A stretch of DNA of 64,000 bases from Mesorhizobium japonicum MAFF 303099 (GCF_000009625.1 NC_002678.2:558001-622000); one strand, 5' to 3'. Positions 8,396 through 17,009 are shown, counted from the first letter of the stretch. Notes: generated from the sequence alone by a model not told the origin. A program made the numbers and translations.

Positions 8396-9337
8396 TCAAT
8401 AAAACCGGTAATCCTGCGCGATCTCGTCGCCGAGCCGGGTGTTGTCGCGAATGAACCCGGCAAGGAACTCGTGCAGACCTGCGTCGAATATATCCTTGAT
8501 CGATCCGGCCCTCAGCATAGCCTGCGTTTTTTCCGCCGTCGCGTGGCAGGCGTGGCGTTCGCCGTAATCGTCGCTCAGGAACTTCAGATGTTCGGACAGG
8601 AAGCGGTAGCAGAAGGTCAATGAACGCGGCATGCGGACGTTGAGGATCAGGTAATCGGCGATGTTGGTCGGCTTGTAGTCAGCGTCATAGACCCAACGGT
8701 AGGAGCGGTGCGCCGACACCGAGCGCAGGATCGATTCCCATTGATAGTTGTCGAGCGTCGAACCAACCCAGGAGATCGACGGCAGCAGCACGTAATATTT
8801 CACGTCGAGGATGCGCGCCGTGTTGTCGGCGCGCTCGACATAGGTTCCGAGCTGCGAGAAGTCGAAAATCTCGTTGCGCAGCATGGTCCCGTAGAACGAG
8901 CCGCGGATCAGCGCCGTCTCGCGCTTGATGGCATCGAGCACGCTTGGCAGGTCGCGCTCGTCGATCGGCCTCGCCAGCATCCGCTTCAGCGACATCCAGG
9001 CTTCGTTGATGCTTTCCCAGGTCTCGCGCGTCAGCGCGGTGCGCACCATGCGGGCATTGTTGCGGGCCGTCTCGATCGACGACATGGTGCTCGACGGGTT
9101 CGAGGTGTCGCGCAAAAGGAAATCAGCAACATCGGCGGCCGTATAGTCCGAATACTTCTGCTTGAAGGCGACGTCGGAGCCGGCGCTGAGCAGCACCGAA
9201 TTCCATTCCTCCGACGCGTTTTGCGTGCGGGTCAGCGCCATGCGCAGGCCGGCATCGACCAGCCGCGCCATGTTTTCGGCCCGCTCGATATAGCGGTTCA
9301 TCCAGTAGAGCCCGTTGGCGGTGCGGCCCAAAAGCAT
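8396..9337 (-). CDS. Alpha-E domain protein of the Anbu locus
   Basis: All-helical alpha-E (DUF403) family protein, 313 residues. It begins with the family hallmark MLLGRTANGLYWMNRYIERAEN; further conserved blocks are FDFSQLGTYVERADNTARILD and SWVGSTLDNYQWESILRS. These proteins are usually encoded beside, or fused to, circularly permuted ATP-grasp proteins and transglutaminase-like proteins and have no established activity. It is followed at 7 bases by the transglutaminase gene. The ATG at 9337 matches the family N-terminus. The 91-base spacer to the upstream ATP-grasp gene holds four 7-base tandem repeats. Confidence 0.9.
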   Translation of the reverse strand: MLLGRTANGLYWMNRYIERAENMARLVDAGLRMALTRTQNASEEWNSVLLSAGSDVAFKQKYSDYTAADVADFLLRDTSNPSSTMSSIETARNNARMVRTALTRETWESINEAWMSLKRMLARPIDERDLPSVLDAIKRETALIRGSFYGTMLRNEIFDFSQLGTYVERADNTARILDVKYYVLLPSISWVGSTLDNYQWESILRSVSAHRSYRWVYDADYKPTNIADYLILNVRMPRSLTFCYRFLSEHLKFLSDDYGERHACHATAEKTQAMLRAGSIKDIFDAGLHEFLAGFIRDNTRLGDEIAQDYRFY

Positions 9338-9358
9338 GTCAGCTTGCTCCGGTGTCGG

Positions 9359-9386
9359 GCGAATAGCGAATAGCGAGTGGCGAATA
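9359..9386. repeat. Four tandem heptamers (GCGAATA type)
   Basis: Bases 9359-9386 read as four consecutive 7-mers: GCGAATA, GCGAATA, GCGAGTG, GCGAATA. The array sits in the spacer between the ATP-grasp gene and the alpha-E gene, 22 bases upstream of the alpha-E start. It could change length by slippage. No function is evident. Confidence 0.7.
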
Positions 9387-9428
9387 GGGAAGAATACGTC
9401 TCATGGTTGCTGCGTCCCCCTGCTCGTC

Positions 9429-10847
9429 TCAATCATCCAACACCCAAGTATCTTTCGTTCCGCCACCCTGCGATGAGTTCACGACCAGAGAGCCTTCCTT
9501 CAACGCCACGCGCGTCAGGCCGCCGGGCACGATCTGGATGCGGTCGGAAACCAGCACGTAGGGCCTGAGGTCGACGTGGCGCGGCGCCAGTCCCTTGTCG
9601 GTCAGGATCGGGCAAGTCGACAGCGCCAGTGTCGGTTGGGCGATATAGTTCGAAGGCTTCGCCGCCAGTTTCTTGGCGAAGGCTTCGCACTCTTTCTTGG
9701 TCGCCGCCGGTCCGACCAGCATGCCGTAGCCGCCGGAGCCGTGCACTTCCTTGATCACCAGTTCATGGATGTGCTCGAGCACATATTTCAGGCTGTCCGG
9801 CTCCGAACAGCGCCAGGTCGGGATGTTGCCGAGGATCGCCTTGCGGCCGGTGTAGAATTCCACAATCTCGGGCATGTAGGAATAGATCGCCTTGTCGTCG
9901 GCGATGCCGGTTCCCGGCGCATTGGCGATGGTGATGTTTCCGGCGCGATAGACATCCATGATGCCGGGTATGCCGAGGGCCGAATCCGGCCGGAAGGTCA
10001 GCGGGTCGAGGAAGGAATCGTCGACGCGGCGGTAGAGCACGTCGATCTGCTTGTAGCCTTCGGTCGTGCGCATCGCCACATGGCCGTCGACAACGCGCAG
10101 ATCCTGGCCCTCGACCAGTTGCACGCCCATCTGGTCGGCAAGGAAGGCGTGTTCGAAATAGGCGGAATTGAAGCTGCCGGGGGTCAGCACGGCGATGGTC
10201 GGCGCGCCCTTGGTGCTTTGCGGCCGAACCGCAGCCAGCGATTGACGCAGCAGCTGCGGGTAGTTCTCCACCGGCCGCACCTTGATCTTCTGGAACAGCT
10301 CGGGGAACAGCTGCATCATCGTTTCGCGGTTCTCCAGCATGTAGGAGACACCGGACGGGGTGCGCGCATTGTCCTCCAATACGTAGAACTCGTCCTCGCT
10401 GATGCGCACGATATCGACGCCGATGATATGGGTGTAGACACCGGCCGGCGGCCGCACCCCGATCATCTCCGGCAGGAAAGCTTCGTTCTTGGCGATCAGG
10501 TCCCTGGGAACGCGGCCGGCGCGCAGGATCTCCTGGCGATGGTAGATGTCGTCGAGGAAGGCGTTCAGCGCCTGCACGCGCTGCTCGATGCCTTGCGTCA
10601 GGCGCCGCCACTCATTGCCTGAAATGATGCGCGGGACGATGTCGAAGGGGATCAGCCGCTCGGAAGCTTCCTGCTCGCCATAGACGGCGAAGGTGATGCC
10701 GGTCTTGCGGAAGACGCGTTCGGCGTCCTGCATCTTCTCGGTAAGTCTGGCTGGATCCTGCTCCTTCAGCCAGCGATCATAAGCCGAATACGGTCTTCTC
10801 AATCCGGAAACTTCCGGAAGCATTTCATCGAACGCTGCCAATCGCAT
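9429..10847 (-). CDS. Circularly permuted ATP-grasp protein (predicted peptide ligase) of the Anbu locus
   Basis: Circularly permuted ATP-grasp type 2 family (DUF404/DUF407), about 472 residues. Landmarks include FDIVPRIISGNEWRRLTQGIEQRVQALNAFL split over the N-terminal third, GVYTHIIGVDIVR and YVLEDNARTPSGVSY (metal and nucleotide-binding acidic region), VIKEVHGSGGYGM, and the C-terminal LRPYVLVSD. The family is predicted to form amide bonds, making or attaching short peptides. First gene of the minus-strand Anbu set. The start at 10847 (MRLAAFDEML) follows AGGGGAG closely; a longer frame opens at 10898 without a clear ribosome site, so the N-terminus is uncertain by 17 residues. Confidence 0.88.
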   Translation of the reverse strand: MRLAAFDEMLPEVSGLRRPYSAYDRWLKEQDPARLTEKMQDAERVFRKTGITFAVYGEQEASERLIPFDIVPRIISGNEWRRLTQGIEQRVQALNAFLDDIYHRQEILRAGRVPRDLIAKNEAFLPEMIGVRPPAGVYTHIIGVDIVRISEDEFYVLEDNARTPSGVSYMLENRETMMQLFPELFQKIKVRPVENYPQLLRQSLAAVRPQSTKGAPTIAVLTPGSFNSAYFEHAFLADQMGVQLVEGQDLRVVDGHVAMRTTEGYKQIDVLYRRVDDSFLDPLTFRPDSALGIPGIMDVYRAGNITIANAPGTGIADDKAIYSYMPEIVEFYTGRKAILGNIPTWRCSEPDSLKYVLEHIHELVIKEVHGSGGYGMLVGPAATKKECEAFAKKLAAKPSNYIAQPTLALSTCPILTDKGLAPRHVDLRPYVLVSDRIQIVPGGLTRVALKEGSLVVNSSQGGGTKDTWVLDD

Positions 10848-11011
10848 ACTCCCCTGTGACGCCATTTCACTGGCGTCGCCGAAGAAAATCAAGCGCAATC
10901 GGTGATTTGGGAGATGCGGACGATCAGTATGTTGCGGCTGCCTAAAATTGAGGCAGTCGAAATACGACCTTGATCAGGCTTTGCCTCGTGCCCGGGCAAA
11001 TGCCTTGCCGG

Positions 11012-11248
11012 CTAGAAGGCGCGGAAGGTGACGACCGTAAACGTGTCCTTGATGCCGGGGAGAATCTGCACCTTCTCGTTGACGAAATGGCCGACGTCTT
11101 CCTCGTCATCGACATAGAATTTGGCGAGCAGATCGTAATTGCCGGCGGTGGAGTAGATCTCCGAGGCGATCTCGGCATCGGCAAGCGCGCTGGCAACCTC
11201 ATAGGATTTGCCCAACTCGCATTTGATCTGCACGAAAAACGCCTTCAT
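11012..11248 (-). CDS. Stand-alone Lrp/AsnC ligand-binding (RAM) domain protein
   Basis: A 78-residue protein consisting only of the C-terminal sensor domain of Lrp/AsnC regulators, with no helix-turn-helix. It begins MKAFFVQIKCE, has the GNYDLLAKFYV strand and the closing VVTFRAF. Such single-domain proteins form dimers or higher rings and bind small ligands, often amino acids; partner and ligand here are unknown. It is a complete gene rather than a truncation, since upstream sequence encodes no DNA-binding domain. It lies 164 bases upstream of the ATP-grasp gene on the same strand and could belong to that transcript. Confidence 0.85.
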   Translation of the reverse strand: MKAFFVQIKCELGKSYEVASALADAEIASEIYSTAGNYDLLAKFYVDDEEDVGHFVNEKVQILPGIKDTFTVVTFRAF

Positions 11249-11501
11249 GGCTTCGTCCCGCTAAACGTCCAAGTCCAAGCGGCCCTTCTGGCAGACTGGA
11301 GGCGGCCTTTCAAGCACTGGAATCCGCACTTAGCCGGCGTGGCCCCTGGCCACGGCCTCGCGCAGCTCCGCAACAGGCATGACATTCCGATGGCGAATAT
11401 TCGCAATCGGTGAAACCGGGATACACCGCCAAGCGTATGTTATCGTGCGTCTTCGGACATCATTTTTGAGGGATCATTCCGAGGGACAACGGAGACAGGC
11501 C

Positions 11502-11921
11502 ATGCGCCGCGCTTTTTTCGCATTCACAGTCATTCCATTCCTTTTCATATCCTCGGCCTTTGCCGGCGATGCCGAAATCAAGGCAGGCCAGGCGGTCATC
11601 GACGGTCAGTTGAAGGCGCTGCTGGCCGATGACGGCGCCAAGGCCTACAGCTTCGCCGCCCCGAATGTGAAGCAGGTGTTCCCGACCGTCGACGCCTTCA
11701 TGAACATGGTGACCAATGGCTACCCGCCGGTGCGCAAGCCACAGTCCTATGCCTTCGGCAAGGTCGAGCAAACCGGTCCGGGCTCGATTATCCAGCAGGT
11801 GCTGATCGTCGGACCCGACGGCAAGGATTACGAGGCGGTCTATACGCTGCAGCAGCAGCCCGACGGCACGTTGCAGATCACCGGCTGCAGCCTGCGCGCA
11901 TCCAACTCGCTGAGTACTTAA
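11502..11921 (+). CDS. Secreted DUF4864-type protein
   Basis: A 139-residue predicted periplasmic protein. A Sec signal peptide covers about residues 1-20 (hydrophobic core FFAFTVIPFLFISSA, cleavage near AFAG). The mature part looks like the DUF4864 family, whose fold resembles NTF2-like domains; FAAPNVKQVFP and a C-terminal TGCSLR are visible. The ATG at 11502 has GGAGA about 8 bases upstream. It runs convergently with tgt, whose stop codon lies 5 bases away. Function unknown. Confidence 0.75.
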   Translation: MRRAFFAFTVIPFLFISSAFAGDAEIKAGQAVIDGQLKALLADDGAKAYSFAAPNVKQVFPTVDAFMNMVTNGYPPVRKPQSYAFGKVEQTGPGSIIQQVLIVGPDGKDYEAVYTLQQQPDGTLQITGCSLRASNSLST

Positions 11922-11925
11922 GGTT

Positions 11926-13056
11926 CTACAGGACCGGGATATCGCCCCTCGCCCAGCCCTCTGTGATCTCGGCCCCACGCGCCTCGAAGGTTTGGGTCTC
12001 GATCGCGGCGCGAATGTCCTGCATCAGCTTTTGATAGTAGGACAGGTTGTTCCAGGTGAGCAGCATCGCGCCCAGCGCCTCCTGCGAGCGCACCAGATGG
12101 TGCAGATAGGCGCGCGAATAATCGCGTGCCGCCGGACAATCGCTTTCCTCGTCGAGCGGGCGCGGATCGTCGGCATGGCGGGCGTTGCGCAGATTGACCT
12201 TGCCGCGCCTGGTGTAGGCCAGGCCGTGCCGGCCGGCCCGCGTCGGCATCACGCAGTCGAACATATCGATGCCGCGCGCCACGGACTTCAGGATGTCGTC
12301 GGGCGTACCGACGCCCATGAGATAGCGCGGCTTGTCCGCGGGCAGTTCGGGACAGGTGATGTCGAGCATTTCGAGCATCACCGCTTGCGGCTCGCCGACC
12401 GCCAGGCCGCCGACCGCATAGCCCTTCAAGCCCATCGCGCTCAGCGCCTGCGCCGAGCGCACCCGAAGTGCCGCATTGTCGCCGCCCTGTACGATGCCGA
12501 ACATCGCCTTGCCCGGCTGGTCGCCGAACGCCGTCTTGCAGCGCTCAGCCCAACGCAGCGACAGTTCCATGGCGCGCTCGATCTCCTTGAGCTCGGCCGG
12601 CAGCGCCGTGCATTCGTCGAGCTGCATCTGGATGTCGGAATCGAGCAGGCTCTGGATCTCGATCGAGCGCTCCGGCGACATTTCGTAAGGCGCGCCATCG
12701 ATATGCGAGCGGAAGGTGACGCCCTTTTCGGTCAGTTTCCTGAGCTTCGACAGCGACATCACCTGGAAACCGCCGCTGTCGGTCAGGATCGGATGCGGCC
12801 AGCGGGCGAATTCATGCAATCCGCCAAGTCGCGCGACACGCTCGGCGCCGGGCCGCAGCATCAGGTGATAGGTGTTGCCCAGGATGATGTCGGCGCCGAC
12901 GCCGCGCACCTGGTCCATATACATGGTCTTCACGGTGCCGCCGGTGCCGACCGGCATGAAGGCAGGCGTGCGGATTTCGCCGCGCGGCATGTCGATGATA
13001 CCGCGCCGCGCCCTGCCGTCGGTGGCAAGGACCTTGAAGCTGAACGGCTTAGCCAT
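11926..13056 (-). CDS. tgt: tRNA-guanine transglycosylase (queuine tRNA-ribosyltransferase)
   Basis: Exchanges guanine-34 of GUN anticodon tRNAs for preQ1 in queuosine synthesis; 376 residues. Visible blocks: [38 protein letters not shown] (catalytic Asp region), GLAVGEP, and [12 protein letters not shown]. The zinc site, usually C-x-C-x2-C followed by a His, reads S-D-C-P-A-A (codons at 12127-12144) ahead of [11 protein letters not shown], so two of three cysteines are replaced. The ATG at 13056 overlaps the end of the upstream 89-residue gene by 8 bases. Last gene of the coaD-ppiA-ppiB-ydcZ-like-queA-orf89-tgt run. Confidence 0.95.
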   Translation of the reverse strand: MAKPFSFKVLATDGRARRGIIDMPRGEIRTPAFMPVGTGGTVKTMYMDQVRGVGADIILGNTYHLMLRPGAERVARLGGLHEFARWPHPILTDSGGFQVMSLSKLRKLTEKGVTFRSHIDGAPYEMSPERSIEIQSLLDSDIQMQLDECTALPAELKEIERAMELSLRWAERCKTAFGDQPGKAMFGIVQGGDNAALRVRSAQALSAMGLKGYAVGGLAVGEPQAVMLEMLDITCPELPADKPRYLMGVGTPDDILKSVARGIDMFDCVMPTRAGRHGLAYTRRGKVNLRNARHADDPRPLDEESDCPAARDYSRAYLHHLVRSQEALGAMLLTWNNLSYYQKLMQDIRAAIETQTFEARGAEITEGWARGDIPVL

Positions 13057-13318
13057 TGAATTCCTTGTCGTGGATGGGCGCGTCAGGCGCCTGTCTGTCG
13101 AGCGATTGCCGATATTGGATGCAGCCGCGCATGAATTTGGGCCAGGGCGGCACAGCGATCGACGGCTCGGTCTTTTCAGGCAGCAGATCCCACAAATCGG
13201 GGTGATGCCAGCAGAGATCATGACCTGACGTGTCGCGATGCGCGCGAATGCCGGCGCGCAGTTTCTTCACCTCGGCGATCAGGGCATCGCGATCGAGGGT
13301 TTGCAGGTCATCATCCAT
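13049..13318 (-). CDS. Small conserved protein between queA and tgt
   Basis: An 89-residue protein I cannot assign to a named family. The N-terminal half is charged and probably helical ([20 protein letters not shown]). The C-terminal half contains a Cys-His cluster, [15 protein letters not shown], and an aromatic-proline stretch [11 protein letters not shown]. It overlaps queA by 8 bases at its start and tgt by 8 bases at its end, so all three are translationally coupled; this strongly supports a real gene. Placement between two queuosine enzymes suggests a link to tRNA modification or simply co-expression. I recall similar proteins in other rhizobia at this place, but cannot check. Confidence 0.8.
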   Translation of the reverse strand: MDDDLQTLDRDALIAEVKKLRAGIRAHRDTSGHDLCWHHPDLWDLLPEKTEPSIAVPPWPKFMRGCIQYRQSLDRQAPDAPIHDKEFNG

Positions 13319-14396
13319 CGCTCATCTCCGCTCGATACAGCAGGCTTGCATCTCCATAGGAGTAGAACCTGTAGCGGTTCGCAATGGCATGCGCATAGGC
13401 GGCGCCCATCGTGTCGAGGCCACTGAAGGCCGAAACCAGCATGAACAGCGTCGAGCGCGGCAGATGGAAATTGGTCATCAGCATGTCGGCGGTGCGAAAG
13501 CGGTAGCCGGGCGTGATGAAGATGTCGGTGGGACCCGACCACGCGGGCACCGTACCGTCTTCACGCGCGGCACTCTCCAGCAGGCGCAGCGAGGTCGTGC
13601 CGACGGCGATGATGCGCCCGCCCCTCGCCTTGGCCGCGTTGAGCGCATCGGCTGTTTCCCGGCTGACCGAGCCGATCTCGGCATGCATCTTGTGGTCGGC
13701 GGTGTCGTCCGCCTTGACCGGCAGGAACGTGCCGGCACCGACATGCAAGGTCACGAAGTGTCGCTCGACCCCTTTGGCGTCGAGAGCCGCAAAAAGCTCC
13801 GGCGTGAAATGCAGGCCGGCGGTGGGGGCGGCAACCGCCCCTTCCTCCCTTGCATAAATCGTCTGGTAATCGGCCCGATCGCGCTCGTCGTCGTCGCGCT
13901 TGGAAGCGATGTAGGGTGGCAGCGGAATGTGGCCGACGGCGTGCAGCGCCTCGTCGAGGAACGGCCCCGACAGGTCGAAGCCAAGCAAGGCTTCGCCGCC
14001 CTCGCCCTTCTCTATTACCGTGGCATCAAGTTGGCCGAGGAAGCAGGAATTGCCGTCATGGCCGAAATGGATGCGGTCGCCGGCGGCGATGCGCTTGCCG
14101 GGTCGCATGAAGGCGAGCCAACGGTCCGGCGCCACGCGCATATGCAGCGTAGCCTCGACCTGCGCCTGCGCTTCGCCGCGCCGCCTTATGCCTTTGAGCT
14201 GCGCCGGAATGACCTTGGTATCATTGAACACCAGCACGTCGCCGGCTCTGAGCAGGGATGGCAAGTCGCCGACTTTGCGGTCGTCGAGCGCCTCACCCGA
14301 TTTAACCACCAGCATCTTGGCGCTGTCGCGTGGCTCCGCCGGGCGAAGCGCGATGCGCTCCTCCGGCAGTTCGAAGTCAAAGAGATCGACGCGCAT
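13311..14396 (-). CDS. queA: S-adenosylmethionine:tRNA ribosyltransferase-isomerase
   Basis: Converts preQ1-tRNA to epoxyqueuosine-tRNA using the ribosyl group of SAM; 361 residues, normal length. It starts [29 protein letters not shown] in family style (conserved FDFxLPxxxIAxxPxxxRD). Other blocks are [37 protein letters not shown], and GTTSLRLLE. It shares one base with the stop of the upstream transporter gene and 8 bases with the small gene downstream, in one operon with tgt. Confidence 0.97.
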   Translation of the reverse strand: MRVDLFDFELPEERIALRPAEPRDSAKMLVVKSGEALDDRKVGDLPSLLRAGDVLVFNDTKVIPAQLKGIRRRGEAQAQVEATLHMRVAPDRWLAFMRPGKRIAAGDRIHFGHDGNSCFLGQLDATVIEKGEGGEALLGFDLSGPFLDEALHAVGHIPLPPYIASKRDDDERDRADYQTIYAREEGAVAAPTAGLHFTPELFAALDAKGVERHFVTLHVGAGTFLPVKADDTADHKMHAEIGSVSRETADALNAAKARGGRIIAVGTTSLRLLESAAREDGTVPAWSGPTDIFITPGYRFRTADMLMTNFHLPRSTLFMLVSAFSGLDTMGAAYAHAIANRYRFYSYGDASLLYRAEMSDG

Positions 14397-14845
14397 CAGT
14401 AGAGCCGGATAAGCAGCGCTCCGGCCAAGAGCATCACCGCGCCGGCGACGCGGCCGAGCGAGATTTCACGCACCGCGACGCCGAGGAAACCGACGCGATC
14501 GATGAGCATGCCGGCGAGCAACTGGCCGGCCACCAGGAACGCCATCAGCGCAGCGGCGCCGATGCGCGGCGTCAGGACTGTCGAGAGCGTGACATAGAAG
14601 CCGCCGAGCATGCCGCCGGCAACGAACAGCCAGGGCGCCGGCGCCTTCCAGTCGAGCGAAATGCCTTGCAGCTTCACCACCGTGACGGCGATGATGCCGA
14701 GCACGATCGCGCCCGACAGGAACGAAAACGCAGCCGCCGCGACCGGGAGACCCAGGCCGCGCGCCAGCTGCGAATTGATCGGTGCCTGAATGGCAATGAA
14801 GGCGCCGGACAGGATGCCGAGAAGCGACCAGACGACGCCCATCAT
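14396..14845 (-). CDS. DMT-superfamily YdcZ-like membrane protein (DUF606)
   Basis: A 149-residue inner-membrane protein with about five helices, matching the short YdcZ/DUF606 branch of the drug/metabolite transporter superfamily. The conserved opening [17 protein letters not shown] and the block [22 protein letters not shown] are present. Small DMT proteins often act as pairs or homodimers with antiparallel topology. Substrate unknown. Its stop codon overlaps the queA start by one base, and it follows ppiB by 12 bases, so it is part of the same operon. Confidence 0.85.
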   Translation of the reverse strand: MMGVVWSLLGILSGAFIAIQAPINSQLARGLGLPVAAAAFSFLSGAIVLGIIAVTVVKLQGISLDWKAPAPWLFVAGGMLGGFYVTLSTVLTPRIGAAALMAFLVAGQLLAGMLIDRVGFLGVAVREISLGRVAGAVMLLAGALLIRLY

Positions 14846-14857
14846 TGTCGTTTCGCC

Positions 14858-15370
14858 TTACTTGACGTCGGCCGCGACCTTCAGCGACACGATCTTGTCG
14901 GGATCGACGACCGGTTCGCCGCGCTTGATCTTATCGACATTGTCCATGCCTTCGATGACCTGGCCCCAGACCGTGTACTGACGGTTGAGGAAGGCGGCAT
15001 CGTCGAAGCAGATGAAGAACTGCGAATTGGCCGAGTTCGGGTTCTGTGAACGGGCCATCGAGCAGGTGCCGCGGCCGTGGTTGGCGTTGGAGAACTCAGC
15101 TTTCAGGTCCGGCTTGTCCGAGCCGCCCATGCCCGCGCGCGACGGCGCGAAGGTGGGCTTCGAGGAATTGCCGAACTTCACGTCGCCCGTCTGCGCCATG
15201 AAGCCGTCGATGACGCGGTGGAAAACCACCCCGTCATAGGCGCCTTCCCTGGCCAGTTCCTTGATGCGGGCGACATGGCCGGGGGCCAGATCGGGGAAAA
15301 GTTCGATGACGACCTTGCCCTTGGTCGTTTCCATGATGAGCGCGTTCTCGCGGTCCTTGATTTCGGCCAT
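14858..15370 (-). CDS. ppiB: Cytoplasmic cyclophilin-type peptidyl-prolyl isomerase
   Basis: Catalyses cis-trans isomerisation of Xaa-Pro bonds; 170 residues without a signal peptide. The cyclophilin core shows FHRVIDGFMAQTGD (catalytic Arg), GRGTCSMARS, SANSQFFIC and VWGQVIEGMD. It lies 28 bases after a signal-peptide-bearing paralogue in the same direction, an arrangement likely to come from tandem duplication with division of labour between cytoplasm and periplasm. Confidence 0.95.
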   Translation of the reverse strand: MAEIKDRENALIMETTKGKVVIELFPDLAPGHVARIKELAREGAYDGVVFHRVIDGFMAQTGDVKFGNSSKPTFAPSRAGMGGSDKPDLKAEFSNANHGRGTCSMARSQNPNSANSQFFICFDDAAFLNRQYTVWGQVIEGMDNVDKIKRGEPVVDPDKIVSLKVAADVK

Positions 15371-15398
15371 GTCAGATATCCTTTTGAGAAAACAAAAA

Positions 15399-15986
15399 TT
15401 ACTTGTCGGCGGCGATGCGCACCTTGATCATCCGGTCGGGGTCGGAGACCGTACCGTTGTCCGCCTCGTCGCCCTTCTTGATGTGGTCCACCAACTCCAT
15501 GCCGCTGACGACATTGCCGACGATGGTGTACTGGCCGTCGAGCGGCGGCGCCGGCGCGAACATGATGAAGAACTGCGAATTGGCGGAGTTCGGATCCTGT
15601 GAGCGGGCCATGCCGACCACGCCGCGCTTATAGTGCTCGGTCTGCGAGAATTCGGCCGGCAGGTCGGGCAGGTCCGAACCGCCGGTGCCGACGGCCTGGG
15701 AGTTGAAGCCCTTCTTCATGTTGCCGAACTTGACGTCGCCGGTCTGCGCCATGAAGCCGTCGATGACGCGGTGGAAAGCGACATTGTCATAGGCATGGTC
15801 ACGCACGAGCTTCTTGATCTGCGCGACGTGCTTGGGCGCCAGATCGGGCCGCAGAGCGATGGTGACGTCGCCATCCTTCAGCGTGATGATCATGGTGTTT
15901 TCCGGGTCGGCGGCATAGGCCGAGGCCGAGGCGGTCACAAGACCGGCAAGCACGACGAGGAACGAGGCGAGCCTTTTGAGCTGCAT
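15399..15986 (-). CDS. ppiA: Periplasmic cyclophilin-type peptidyl-prolyl isomerase
   Basis: Cyclophilin of 195 residues with a Sec signal peptide (MQLKRLASFLVVLAGLVTAS, cleavage near ASAYAAD). The core has FHRVIDGFMAQTGD, GMARSQDPNSANSQFFIMF and the YTIVGNVVSGMEL strand. It is expected to assist folding of exported proteins. It follows coaD by 15 bases and precedes ppiB. Confidence 0.95.
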   Translation of the reverse strand: MQLKRLASFLVVLAGLVTASASAYAADPENTMIITLKDGDVTIALRPDLAPKHVAQIKKLVRDHAYDNVAFHRVIDGFMAQTGDVKFGNMKKGFNSQAVGTGGSDLPDLPAEFSQTEHYKRGVVGMARSQDPNSANSQFFIMFAPAPPLDGQYTIVGNVVSGMELVDHIKKGDEADNGTVSDPDRMIKVRIAADK

Positions 15987-16001
15987 GGGATTTTCTCCGG
16001 C

Positions 16002-16502
16002 TTATTTCGCGAATTTGGCGGTGAGCGCGCCAGCAACAGCCGCCGGCACGAAGGGGCGGATGTCGCCGCCCATCGAGGCTATCTGGCGCACAAGTGTGGC
16101 GGTAATGGTGCGCACCGACGGGCTGGCGGGCAGAAAAACCGTCTGCAGTTCAGGCGCCATAGTCTCGTTCATGCCGGCCATCTGCATTTCGTAGTCGAGA
16201 TCGGTGCCGTCGCGCAGGCCGCGGATCATGATCGAGGCGCCTTGTTTCCTGGCCGCGTCGATCACCAGCCCATCGAAGGCAACGACCTTGATGCGAGCGC
16301 CATCGCGGCCGAATTCGGCCTTCGTGGCGTCTTCGATGAGTTGCACCCGCTCCTCGAAGGAAAACAACGGCTTCTTGCCCGGATGAATGCCGATCGCGGC
16401 ATAGACGATATCGGCCACGGCCAGCGACGCCTTCAGCACATCGAGATGGCCGTTGGTCAGCGGGTCGAAGGAGCCGGCGTAGAGGGCGGTGCGTTCAATC
16501 AT
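16002..16502 (-). CDS. coaD: Phosphopantetheine adenylyltransferase
   Basis: Fourth step of coenzyme A synthesis: 4'-phosphopantetheine plus ATP to dephospho-CoA. 166 residues, typical length. Nucleotidyltransferase motif [15 protein letters not shown] (T/HxGH-type) near the N-terminus, [17 protein letters not shown], and the C-terminal STT/S-type loop [13 protein letters not shown]. First gene of the long minus-strand run reaching tgt. Copy D of the two-hairpin repeat begins 15 bases upstream of its start codon, so the promoter must lie within or beyond that element. Confidence 0.97.
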   Translation of the reverse strand: MIERTALYAGSFDPLTNGHLDVLKASLAVADIVYAAIGIHPGKKPLFSFEERVQLIEDATKAEFGRDGARIKVVAFDGLVIDAARKQGASIMIRGLRDGTDLDYEMQMAGMNETMAPELQTVFLPASPSVRTITATLVRQIASMGGDIRPFVPAAVAGALTAKFAK

Positions 16503-16516
16503 GGCAGGTGCTTCTA

Positions 16517-16621
16517 ATGCATGATCCCAAAAAGTGGAAACCGGTTTTTGGAAAAGATCATGCTCAAATGAAAGCTAGAGCCTGTTCCATCTTCAGTCCA
16601 CCAAGATGGAGCAGGCTCTAG
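16517..16621 (+). repeat. Two-hairpin intergenic repeat, variant copy D
   Basis: Same architecture as copies A-C with diverged arms. Hairpin one: GCATGATC at 16519-16526 pairs with GATCATGC at 16556-16563, enclosing CCAAAAA (16527-16533) and TTTTTGG (16545-16551). Hairpin two: a 19-base arm at 16575-16593 pairs with 16603-16621 with one mismatch. It lies between the divergent coaD gene and the 50-residue ORF at 16801. Confidence 0.8.
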
Positions 16622-16800
16622 CGAGCCTCTCTCGCAAAGGCAAATCCGATCGGCGCGGGGGTCGTGAACCTTTTCCGGCACATGAACGACAGATGAACAC
16701 GCTGATCACGAAGCCTTCACGCAGCGTTCACTAGGTTGCACCTTAATAAGATGAAACCAAAATCCCATCTATCCGTTGTAAGGCGCAGGAGAACACGCAA

Positions 16801-16953
16801 ATGCTGATCTACATGCTCGCCACCGCAATGACAGTCGCCATGCTGATCGCCACCGTATTCGGGCTGCATCAGGAGGCACAACGCATCCGCGTCAAGGCAA
16901 CCACCAAGCGCTTCGAAGGCTTCGGCCCCCGCGAGCCGTATCGTCACTACTAA
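16801..16953 (+). CDS. 50-residue membrane microprotein
   Basis: An ATG-to-TAA frame of 51 codons. AGGAG lies about 9 bases before the ATG. The product starts with a hydrophobic helix, MLIYMLATAMTVAMLIATVF (residues 1-20), followed by a short basic tail with QRIRVKATTKRF and an end in EPYRHY. This fits a single-pass inner-membrane peptide with its tail in the cytoplasm. It sits alone between repeat copy D and the end of gyrA, on the opposite strand to both neighbours. I do not recognise a family. Real translation is plausible from the ribosome site and the clean hydrophobic helix. Confidence 0.6.
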   Translation: MLIYMLATAMTVAMLIATVFGLHQEAQRIRVKATTKRFEGFGPREPYRHY

Positions 16954-17009
16954 ACCAGTCCATACTTGCTGCCGCGCCGGCCAATGGGCCGGCGTTGCTA
17001 TGTCTGGAC

